20,389 nucleotides of DNA from a virus, in the IMG/VR virus record IMGVR_UViG_3300043122_000008, positions 1 to 20,389 of that record; one strand, given 5' to 3'. The stretch's first letter is position 1. The number at the start of each line of letters is the position of its first letter. Under the pieces are notes generated by a model. The model worked only from the letters and a program-made list of their open reading frames with translations, was not told the DNA's origin and searched no databases. Below, in pieces: positions 1 through 10,300 of this stretch. Position numbers and translations under genes: made by a program.

Positions 1-3000
1 CCGAAAGAAACATTTGCACCAAGGCCAACAACTTGTGCCGCTTGATTATTCACAGGAGATATTTGAGTAGGTGATCCTACATCACCATCTGTATCAACAG
101 AATGAACTAATACATCGAACTCTCGCAGTGGACCACCAGTGATACCAAGATTCTTAGCAAATGTAAATTCAAATACAGTATTCTTGCCAGTTGTCTCTGA
201 ATATAATACATTAGCTGGAATCTTCTCAGCATCTTTAGCATATACTTCTATCAGATAATGTTTCAACCAATCAAGATTTTCCCATATACCTGTTGGAGCA
301 TCCCATTCGATAATACAATCATGATCAACAAAAGTAACGCCATCACCTGTTGAATTTTGTACTTTTAAATTTTCCACACCAACATTCATGTATGGAATAG
401 ATGAATAGAAAATATCTACAGCTGCAGAATAAGCTATAGTATTCTCAATATATTGGACTTTGATTGTTTTAGATGTCGTATCAGTAAAACTATTCAGAAC
501 TAGTGAAGTCCCATTTTCACCCTCTTGCAATACACCATCAACATACCATGTGATCTCAGGTGAAACAAAATCATTCGAGATTGCATTTATTGTGATTGTT
601 TCAGGGGTGATATTACCTGGAGTTACTTCTTTAAATTGATTAGTGTCTACAATTAATGTTAAACTTCTATCCCAAAAGTTAGGAAGAAGTGTTGCTGTAG
701 TTTCACTAGTATACTGCATCTTAGATTTAGCACCAGAATCTGAATAAGCTTGTACAGCAAAGATCGCAGACGGTGCTTCTAACGCAGGTAAAATAAAGAA
801 AGGTTCCGTAGTTCGACCTATCTCAGTAAATAATGGGAGATTAGTGTCTGTCTCACGAGGATCACCTGCAAGATGCGCATATACAATATATCCTGCAATA
901 GTTTCATCGCTAACTGGATCCCAAGTAAGTTTACCAGACGAATTATAAATATTTATCGAGTCAGTTGAATATACAAGATTTTGGGGACGTGAAATAAAAG
1001 ATTGATAGAGACTTCTTGGCCGAATATACTCATCATCAACTATATTCCATGCTAATTGAGTATAATCGAATCTTTCACCATTAACCTCACAAGTTTTGTC
1101 TTCATCTACTTTTACACTATTTACTTTAATGTAAAGTGGATTCTCAGGTGAACCAATTCCCACACGAGAACTTACTAACTTAATGAAGTCACCTGGCTCT
1201 AGATATTTATCACGTAAGACATATTTAAACTTAATTGTAAAAGCAGACCGGCTAGTTCGTACAGTTTCTTCTGCTTTAGCTAGTGCATGGTAGTAGTCTG
1301 TGATACCTTCAGCAAATATCTCAGTCTCCATCTCAATATAACTATCTTCTTCAAGCATTTCTGAATAGACAGTGTCATCGAGATTCTTAACAATAAAGCT
1401 GTCATAATTAGGTTCACGAGTAGTCCAGAGATACATACCACCTTGACTAATTGCTGCTGCCGCACATTTCTTCTCAGGATCTGTACTTGTATTGTGAATG
1501 ACAATATCAATTTGGTAAACTTTATCAGCTACAACATCCCCAAGATTGACATCAGCAGATGAAGGCGCGCTGGTATAATCTGTAACATTATTTTGCGTTA
1601 CTTCTTCTTGAGCGGCAACATCTGTAATAGTGACACTAACAATATCACCACCGTATTCAAGTTTACAAGTACCTGTATTTTCTTTTCGTACTACAAATTG
1701 ATATGAGAGAGTTGCATCATCAGTACCGTCCCAGACACCGAAAGATTCCTTAAATTGACCCAGAGCAGTATCGCCCCAAGAGCCAGTTTGAAGTCTGTAA
1801 TAGGAACCACCAACACCTTCAAAGTATGTCTTATTATACTTAGGTGGCCATGAGACAGAGTCTTCTTTGAATTCTTCACATTCATTATGATACTTTATAG
1901 TACAAAAATTTAATCGATCACTAGCACTTGGCCAAGAGATTTCAATATCTTGTTCTAGGCAGAGATCATCATCAGTAATCTCAATTACATTTTCAATTAC
2001 ATCATTAGATGAAGGATACTGAAGTGAAAGTTTATACTTACCACCAGACCAAACTAATCGGGCATCACCCATTGTAGCAAGGATTGCCTCAACATTTTCA
2101 CGAATAGGTTTGGTTGTATCAACAATCAGATTACACTCATAAAGAGGGATATCACGTTGAGTAATATAGCGTGTTTCATCAAAGGGCTGGTAGAACCAGC
2201 CGCCTACTGCTGCATCTTGCTGTACAATCGTATCACATACTGCTGCAGCTGCTTCAAAAGATGCTAGGTCAATCTCTGATACAGGTATTCCCTTCCCTGA
2301 GATATTGTCCATCAAATAGTCTAAGAGACACCACGCAGGGTTATTAGAATATGCAAATTCTGTACTTAAGACACCGCCGACAACTGTTCTTACCAACTTA
2401 CCTTCAATCAGAAACTGAACATCTGGAACAGAATTAAATTGAGGATCATCTCTATCCAGGCGTACAACCATTGATGCATAAGCCATATCATCAAAAGTTG
2501 CTTTCTGTCTTTCTGAGAAGTTTACGCCTGCAATAGCATCAGCGGTACCACCATTATTATGAACATCGATACGGAAAGCAGCCTTAGGGTGTCTAAAATT
2601 GTCCTCATAAGTACCGATATCATCATCTTTTAATGACCTTGATTCATCAATGACTACATCGTAACAATTATGAATTGGCCCTTGACATAAAGCTTGCTGT
2701 ACAAAAAGGAATTCATGGCGCTTACCGTCAAGATTTCTACTTAAGAGACCACCGTCACTCCCTGAGTATGTATGCTCAACCGTCTTAATTGTAGGACGTC
2801 TTACCCCAAGAGAATCATATTCAGCATTATCATAATCCCATTCAAATGTAGTAAAAGTTCCAGATTGTCTTTGACGCGGACCCGCCTGTAGAACTTTATC
2901 TGCATTTGATTCAGTGTATTTAAATTTATTCCTAGATTTATGAAATACACGAACGCCACCAACCTTTGCTCTACCATACACCAGTGGTAGATTACTTGGT

Positions 3001-3146
3001 TCACCTTCAATCGGTATTTCATAGCCCTTGCGAGCATCAGCTGCCTCTTTAGCTTTTTTCTTTGCCTTTTTAGCCTGTTTCATTTGATAGGCAACTGAGG
3101 CAGCAACGAGAACCATCTGAATTACAAAACCAACTACTGAACCCAT
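1..3146 (-). CDS. J-like tail tip / host-specificity protein, C-terminus beyond window
   Basis: This is an open frame of 1048 codons from the ATG at 3146 to the left edge, so the protein is truncated by the window. Residues 4-19 are hydrophobic, followed by an Ala/Lys-rich segment (23-40) and then the P-L-V-Y-G-R-A-K-V-G-G block (54-64) typical of lambda gpJ-like tip attachment proteins. Residues about 720-815 look like a fibronectin type III domain, with more beta-sandwich-like segments at about 825-910 and 915-1010. A beta-rich segment at about 440-570 interrupts the J-like part. gpJ-type proteins form the tail-tip hub and central fibre that contact the host receptor. The start overlaps the stop of the upstream gene by one base (TAATG), which suggests translational coupling. 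The family is assigned from motifs and from its place at the end of the tail module. The receptor is unknown. Confidence 0.85.
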   Translation of the reverse strand, partial: MGSVVGFVIQMVLVAASVAYQMKQAKKAKKKAKEAADARKGYEIPIEGEPSNLPLVYGRAKVGGVRVFHKSRNKFKYTESNADKVLQAGPRQRQSGTFTTFEWDYDNAEYDSLGVRRPTIKTVEHTYSGSDGGLLSRNLDGKRHEFLFVQQALCQGPIHNCYDVVIDESRSLKDDDIGTYEDNFRHPKAAFRIDVHNNGGTADAIAGVNFSERQKATFDDMAYASMVVRLDRDDPQFNSVPDVQFLIEGKLVRTVVGGVLSTEFAYSNNPAWCLLDYLMDNISGKGIPVSEIDLASFEAAAAVCDTIVQQDAAVGGWFYQPFDETRYITQRDIPLYECNLIVDTTKPIRENVEAILATMGDARLVWSGGKYKLSLQYPSSNDVIENVIEITDDDLCLEQDIEISWPSASDRLNFCTIKYHNECEEFKEDSVSWPPKYNKTYFEGVGGSYYRLQTGSWGDTALGQFKESFGVWDGTDDATLSYQFVVRKENTGTCKLEYGGDIVSVTITDVAAQEEVTQNNVTDYTSAPSSADVNLGDVVADKVYQIDIVIHNTSTDPEKKCAAAAISQGGMYLWTTREPNYDSFIVKNLDDTVYSEMLEEDSYIEMETEIFAEGITDYYHALAKAEETVRTSRSAFTIKFKYVLRDKYLEPGDFIKLVSSRVGIGSPENPLYIKVNSVKVDEDKTCEVNGERFDYTQLAWNIVDDEYIRPRSLYQSFISRPQNLVYSTDSINIYNSSGKLTWDPVSDETIAGYIVYAHLAGDPRETDTNLPLFTEIGRTTEPFFILPALEAPSAIFAVQAYSDSGAKSKMQYTSETTATLLPNFWDRSLTLIVDTNQFKEVTPGNITPETITINAISNDFVSPEITWYVDGVLQEGENGTSLVLNSFTDTTSKTIKVQYIENTIAYSAAVDIFYSSIPYMNVGVENLKVQNSTGDGVTFVDHDCIIEWDAPTGIWENLDWLKHYLIEVYAKDAEKIPANVLYSETTGKNTVFEFTFAKNLGITGGPLREFDVLVHSVDTDGDVGSPTQISPVNNQAAQVVGLGANVSF

Positions 3147-3730
3147 TATTCTTTACCCCACTTGAGTACAGATTTATTGGAACCTTCATATATTTGATCA
3201 CAGCAAGTGTCTTCAGGATTTCTACGCTTAACTGCATCTTTACTCAAATATAAATTCTTCTTCAAATCTAAGTCTGACATAGGACTCGAACAAGTTATTT
3301 GAAGAATTGATTCACCAATTTCATCTGTCTCTAATTTATAAGCATTAGCATCAATACGACCAACATAAGATGTTAACACCTCATTATCATTTAAAAGAGG
3401 CTGATTATTTTCAGGGTTTATAAAGCCAATATGTACAGCTACACGTTTACCTACTAGACCATTATCTGCAAATTCACCGGTAGTAAATAAGGGATCTGCA
3501 ATATTTATCTTATATTGCTCTCTATCTACAGTAGAGCTTAATTGCGGTGGGTCAATAGAGACAAGAGCTGCATTAGCTTCATATACATTATCTTGAAAAG
3601 TTATTTCATTAAAATATGTTGTAATACAATAGATTGTATTATCATTGATATCATAGATTCGCACCAGATAAAAATACTCTAATGCAGGCTGCATCAAAAT
3701 ATTTTGAAGAGTTTCACTAAATTCAATCAT
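3146..3730 (-). CDS. Minor tail / tail-tip protein (lambda gpL-like position)
   Basis: The protein is 194 aa. It follows the tape measure gene by one gene and directly precedes the J-like gene, the place held by lambda gpL. The N-terminus is beta-rich with the pattern Y-F-Y-L-V-R-I-Y-D, and the C-terminus ends in a charged block and K-W-G, as in several small phage tail-tip proteins. There are four cysteines (35, 147, 176, 177). Lambda gpL binds an iron-sulphur cluster through cysteines, but their arrangement here differs and I cannot say whether metal is bound. The start ATG overlaps the upstream TGA stop as ATGA, so expression is probably coupled. The structural role is inferred mainly from gene order. 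Confidence 0.65.
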   Translation of the reverse strand: MIEFSETLQNILMQPALEYFYLVRIYDINDNTIYCITTYFNEITFQDNVYEANAALVSIDPPQLSSTVDREQYKINIADPLFTTGEFADNGLVGKRVAVHIGFINPENNQPLLNDNEVLTSYVGRIDANAYKLETDEIGESILQITCSSPMSDLDLKKNLYLSKDAVKRRNPEDTCCDQIYEGSNKSVLKWGKE

Positions 3731-4320
3731 ACAATTCGCTCCACCATTTTAATAGTTCCAGGACTCATTAACATCCCATCCTCGTAGACCATGCCTGTAA
3801 CCACATCTGTATCATAAAATACAGACATTAGCACATCATCACGATGATAAACAGTATCTAATGTGACATCTGATCTCAAGATAGGAAATATATACATAAG
3901 TCCCTCATCTGTTAAATCTTGAGTAAGCATATAGATTTTACTATGATTATTAAATTTTACGAAGGTTCCCTTAGGAATTAATCCAACATTGTTTGTAATA
4001 TTTACAAATGAGCTACCTGCTGTACCCGTAGCTGCAGGAATTGAATTAGAGGTTCGTTTACGAACAACACCCATATTCTGTGGCATTTGTACCATTACAG
4101 TCTCAGAATGACCCTTTGTAACTAAACTGACAAGGAAGTCATTAGCGTCCTCCAAGAGAGGCACAACGGCAGTTTCGATTTCCCACCGCTGTGCCGTACT
4201 CTTTGATACTTGTCGTTTAAGAGAAAGGGTATCTGAAACAGAAATAGGCACATTACTTCGCACAGTTAAAGGTGCGGCAAATTCAGCAATTACACTTCCA
4301 TTTTCATAGATACCGTACAT
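3727..4320 (-). CDS. Tail protein after the tape measure (gpM/distal-tail-like)
   Basis: The protein is 197 aa, beta-rich, with no signal peptide or membrane segment. It begins 2 bases after the tape measure stop, and an AAGGGA ribosome-binding site lies inside the end of that gene. In lambda-type phages the gene after the tape measure encodes gpM, and in others the distal tail protein, which joins the tube to the tip. The segment around residues 50-80, with alternating hydrophobic and charged residues, fits such a fold, but I recognise no diagnostic motif. The gene ends in an ATGA overlap with the next one. Function is inferred from position. Confidence 0.6.
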   Translation of the reverse strand: MYGIYENGSVIAEFAAPLTVRSNVPISVSDTLSLKRQVSKSTAQRWEIETAVVPLLEDANDFLVSLVTKGHSETVMVQMPQNMGVVRKRTSNSIPAATGTAGSSFVNITNNVGLIPKGTFVKFNNHSKIYMLTQDLTDEGLMYIFPILRSDVTLDTVYHRDDVLMSVFYDTDVVTGMVYEDGMLMSPGTIKMVERIV

Positions 4321-4322
4321 AA

Positions 4323-7300
4323 CTATCCCTTATAACCTGTTTCTTTGTTATGAGCATTTACTCCATTAGCAATACTTGGGAGCATTCTGAAGACTTCTGC
4401 TCTAGTTTGACGTGATACGTCACCTGTAATGTTAAGATTAATAACTTGCTGTGGTGTATCCTTTACTTTGCGCTTGGTCGGTTTAGCATCATTTCTCATC
4501 GGTAATGTAGAATTGATACCAGTTACAGGACCACCTGTTGCGAAATGTGGAATAAGGCCACGATTAATGTTCTCGAGGAGTCTGCGATGTTTCTTGGTTT
4601 GCTTGGCATTAATAACATATTCGCCATTTGACAATCTAGCGTAGATAGAATCAGAGGTACCAGTACCCGGACCAGTAATATAACCACCTGTAGCGGCAGC
4701 CACACTATTTCCAAAGAGCCCAGAGACAAATGTCATAGCAGTCCCAAAGAAACCACTTAGACCACTACCGGCAGACATCAAAGCATCACCAATACCTGTA
4801 ACAATCCCAGAGAAAAAGGAAAATACTTTTGAGCCTAAACCATCATTTTGTGTCAAGGTATCACTGATCCCATCAAACATTCCTTTAAAAACGCCTGAAA
4901 CGTTCTCATAAAGACTTGATCCAAAAGATTGGAGGCTTTCTGTAAGTTTACCATTTTCACCAGTCAATGGATCTAACATGCCATTGATAAATGTATCAAT
5001 TATGCTATTAGTAAGTGTACTGGCGATATTGGCAACAAAATCTCCTATATCATTTTCACCTTTAAGGAGACCCTGGAAAGCACTAGTAAGGCCTGAATGG
5101 ACTGAAGTAGCCATTTCAATACCAGCTTGTTTAATTGACTCTAATCTAGACAGCTTAGGATCTTTTGAAGATCTCTCAATTTCATCTTCAAGATGCCGTT
5201 TAGCTGTATTTACCAAAGATTGTGCTGCACGTTTCTCTTGGGGCGAAGCACCTTCAGCTTGCATTATTGCTGTTTGTTCTTCAATGGTCTTTAAAAGACC
5301 GGCAATCTTAGACCGTCCTGCCATATCGATCATATTAAATGCAGAATCTTCAATATTGATACCAATATCATTTAATGCAAATTTAGTCTTTGCACCAAAA
5401 TCTTTCTTGCTAACAGCTATAAGAGCATTTTCAATAAGTCTTTGCATGTCATCTGCTACTTGTTTTGCAGTTTTGTTACCTGCACCGACATCTTGAAGTT
5501 TACGTTCTTGTTGAATATCTAGCGCAGCATTATACAATTGCTGTAAATCAACCAAAGATAGCTGTTGAAGCTGTTCTTTCATTTCAGATAGTTTCGGTAC
5601 CACTCCTGTAATTGTGTCAACAACTTCAGAAGTTTTCATTGTACTAAAGCTATCCTTTGCTAAGATTGCGCTTACACCACTTTGGAGATATTGAAGTTGT
5701 GTTGCAAATGATGCTTCACGTTGTTCTTTGAAAACATTCATAGCATCATTAAGTGGTTTGCTAAAATTGACATCCGAAGATTTAGCTGAGTTTTGATCTG
5801 ATTTATCTTTAGCTGAGTTTTGATCTGATTTATCTTTAGCTGAGTTTTGGTCTGATTTATCTTTAGTGAGATTTGTACCCAGATATTTTGTTAAGGTACC
5901 ATCTAATTTATCAAGCATTGTCCTAGCACTATCTGCCAGCTGAATCTGCAGTTCTTCAGGTAACATTGCAAATTCTTCTTTAGACAAATTAAGACTGAAA
6001 GCCTGATTAATCGAATCAAGTTTACCAGCAAAGGTATCGAATATCTTTTGCATTCGATTTAGAATCGTCTCAGCTTCATCCAACTCAGCTACAATTTGCT
6101 CAAAAGGCTTAGTTTTATCACCGGATTCAATTAGATGATTAAGATAAATGACGCTTTTCTGTGCATCAATTATTTGCGTACGCATTTCTTTTGGAATGGC
6201 AAGCAATTTCTTATTATCAGAGAATCCAGCATCTTTCAATAATTGGAATTGGCTTGAAATAGTCTTTCCAAGATTATTAAAGAAAGATTTAAAAGCAAGC
6301 CTAGCGGCCTTAATCTTATTCGTAAGAATTTGATCAAATTCAGCCTTCGATACTACTTCATCAGTCTGTGACATTGACTTATTAATATCTTTGACTAATG
6401 TGTTAGCTTCGACTAGATTATTTAAACTAGACTTATCCATTGCAGCGATATCTTCAAGGGATATATTAATGCCCAGTGAAGATATATTACTGATAAATGT
6501 TTGCAGATCAGTTGGGGTTTCACTCAAAGCTTCACGAATATTATACAACCTTTTATAAAGTGATTCAATACCACTGGTATTCCCTGAAAGCTCTGCTTGA
6601 TAGATCTTATCTTGAACTTCCTTGAAATCTTTCAAGAGACTTAAAGATCTATCGAACCCCTTAGAACGAACTACTTGGCTAAGATCAACGCCTGCCATTC
6701 CAGCAAGATCATTTGATAAAAGTACTTGATTTGTATCGTTAAATAACTTAAGAATCTTTTGATCGATATTCTTTTTATCACGCTCGATCTTAGCATACTG
6801 CATAAGATAATCACGTTCAGTGGGTGCCATTTGTGACATCAATCGAGTTACAAATTGACGAGACTGCGCAGGACTGATACCCATCATCTTAGTGTATCTA
6901 TTCTCTTCACCATTAAATAATGCTGAAAGATTTTCCATAAAGGATTTTTGATCTACACTAACACGTCGCAAGAAAAAGAGACGATCTCTATCAGAAGGTG
7001 CAAGATTTTCTAAGAGCTCTTTATGTGCCTTGTCATAGGTAGTTCCAATATTAGACAGAGTACTAGGAAATTTAGTTTGTAAAAGTTCAGAAGCTGTTTG
7101 AATCTTAGTCATCTCAGCGAATAATTGCTCAGCTACCTCATCACCAAGACCTCTAAAAGATCTATCAGATGCCCAGTTAATACCTATAGACTCAGCTAAA
7201 GACTTAAGCTTGAATTGTTTTCTGGAATTATTATTAGTCTTTGCTGTGTTAATGATCGATTCAATTTCAACCTTAATGCCAGCAAGAGCATTTGCATATC

Positions 7301-10300
7301 TGTTGAGATCTCGTACATTATCTGCTTGTGCCATATCTTTAAAGATACGTGTGGCAGACTTACTAAGATGTTCGAGTCTAAGTAAAGATTCCTCATCATT
7401 AGCAAACAAAGAACTTGTATCTAATGTCATCCCAATATCTTTTAGACTATTCTGAAGATTAGATACCCGTTTTTGGAACTTAGAAATATTCTTAGATTCC
7501 CTGTTAAACTTAATCTGAGCTTCATTTGCTTTGATTAATTTATCAAGTAATTTATTATACGCTTGTGCCAAAGGATTTGAGTCAGGTAATTTGGTAAGGC
7601 CTCTTTGAAAACCACCTGTAAATGTTATAAGCCACCTAGATTCTCTTGTGCCTACTGCTTCTGCTGCCTTTTTGAATTTCTTCTGGAGCTCTTCAGTAGC
7701 AATCTGCAGTTGATCATTGGTATAGAGCAGTGATTTAGACTGCTTTTCAAGATCAATTAAATAATCAAGTTTAGGCGATACAGGACCTTTATAACGTATA
7801 TTGTACTTGGTATCTCGCAGTTCTTCCAAACGCTTCATATCTTTGAAGGTATCAGAATTATCTCTGCCTGCAATTTGATTTAAAGTTTTCCTGAGACTTA
7901 AGAGCCATTTATTCCAAGCATAGCTCCTATCAAGCATCTTTTGTTTAGACCAAGAAACAGCTGTATCAACCCAAGTTCCAGGTTCTTTGAAGAATTTAAG
8001 ACTTTCAAGGTATTCTCCAAAATTTTCAATCTTATCGCCAGACTTAACTTCAAGATGTTTTGTGTATCTATCAAGGGCTCTATTCAGATCCTCAATAGAT
8101 TTATGGGTATCACTGGAGATTTCACCTGTAGTAATCTTTTGGAAATCTGCAGATTCAACTGTATCTGAGAACTCCTTGAGCATTTCTTTGAGCTTCTTTT
8201 TCTCTTTGCTCGATATCTCATCAAAATCAATACCACTAACATCAAAGGTAAGTTTTAGTTGATTTTTCTTAGCAAGGTCTTCAAGGGCTTTACTAATCCC
8301 AGACTTACCCAATTCTTTAGGTACGGATCCTAATGTATGTTGCCATACCCACTTAAAACCATCACCTATTGTCTCCCAGAATTTGCCTTTGGGACCAAAG
8401 AGGAGTACACCGGCTGCACCTACAGCCGCTACAATAGCTGTTACTATTAAACCTGTTGTACTAGTAATTGCTGAAAAAACTGATCCAATAGCTTTTGTGA
8501 TTACACTAACTATACCCTTCGGTAATAAAGTAGTCAAACCAGCAAGCATTAAGCCAGCTGAAGCATCAAACTCATCTTTACCCTGTGCTACTCGACTCGC
8601 GACACCACCAACCAAATAAGCGCCTGCAGCAATACCCGCTCTTCTCATGAACATTGCCCCACTACCACCAAAGTATGCACTAATTGCGGCAAAACCTTTC
8701 TTGATAGTTGAGGGATCTATAAGATTTGAGAAAAGCATCCTAGCTTGAGATCTAAATTTAATCAAAGCACCCATCAAAGAAACCAAGGTGGTTCCAATGA
8801 TGATTGTAGTAACTTTTAAGAATGGATTCTCAAGTTTAATTTTATTCCAAGTTGTCGCCAAGTCATCCATGGGGGATGAATCATCTTTAAATGACATATC
8901 AGATGATTCTTGGGCTGAAGCTATACCTGCCATTAAAGCAAGTATAGTGGTAATGATTGCAACCTTGCCGAATTTGCCAAGAAATAGTCTACCTAAAAGA
9001 CCTTGAGAACCTGCTAATTTCATAGCATAGGTATTTACAGATCGTAATTGGTTCTTAGCTTTAGCGGCAATATCAGATAGTGATCTTGTGGCTTTCGAAG
9101 TGGCCGATGCAGCACTACCTCCACCGCCAAACATTCCTGCAAAGTTATTAAAAAGAGGATTAATCTTTGCGCTCTTATCAGGTTTCAAGTATTTTTCATA
9201 AAAGCTGCGTGTATCTTTAGGAGCAAACCCACCAACACCTGTAAAAACAGATGCAATGTTAGCTGCTTGACGTTTACCAAAGTTCTTTTTAAATGTGATT
9301 TTGACCCATGAAACCATCTCACCGATTCTAGATTTAATGGATTGAATGGTGCTTTTAGCATCAGTACCAAAGAGTATTCTATCTAGATAGCTATGAGTAG
9401 TATTCCAAGCGGGTCGAATTAAATCAGCTGTCCAATCAGCGGCAGAATTCCAAGCCTTAGCAAGAGCAGTTTTAAGACGCTTACCAAAAGTATTAGAAAG
9501 AGCACTATTGGCAGCACCAGCCCCACCGTACACAATAGCATTCAGCCAGTTAAGTTTCTTATTAGAACTAATAAAATATTTTAGTTCACGGCTTAATGGC
9601 TTGAATACTTTTGATTTAATTGTACCGACAATTTTACCGGACAGTTCATCTCCATGCCACAAGGCGGCTAAGATTCCAGCTTTAGCACCATAATTAAGTA
9701 CTGGCATATCTTGAAATAAAGAATCTAGCATACCCATTTGATCTATTGCAAGACCGAGTAAACCGATGGTACGAGTAGGCCCAAGACGACCAAAGATAAA
9801 TCTAGAGATCATACCTCCATTTTTACCTCTAATCAATCCAGACATATTCTTAAAGACTTTACCTAGAGATCCAATCTCTTTCTGGCCTTTTTTGAAGACA
9901 TTAAAGAGGTCCATCCCCATGCTACCTAAGAGAATAGCACCTAAAATACCCAGAGGACCGCTCAGATTTAATTGATCCGTAAAATCAAATAAACCTCTAA
10001 TCGCATTAGAGATCTTCGGGAATTGTTCTATAAAACCTCTAAAGAAACCTGTTACGCCTTTACCCAAATCTCTGAGTATAATAGGTATCTCTCTAGCGGC
10101 AACTCGCATAGCTGTACCAACAATGGTACCTATCTTATTTCCTACTGCATACATCAAGCTTCCGCCCGTAAAAGCTGCACCAAATTGCTCTGCAACTATA
10201 GTTCCACTAGTGGCAAAACTCGTCACAAGGGCAGCTAAAATATACTTCTTAATAATATTTGCAGGAAATAAGAGTTGTACCAATACAGCGCCAATTGCGG

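Noticed and set aside
4978-5496. Plus-strand open frames opposite the tape measure gene (this one and several near 7210, 7987, 8383 and 10123)
   Set aside because: The translations are mirror products of the tape measure sequence, without starts, motifs or gene-like spacing.
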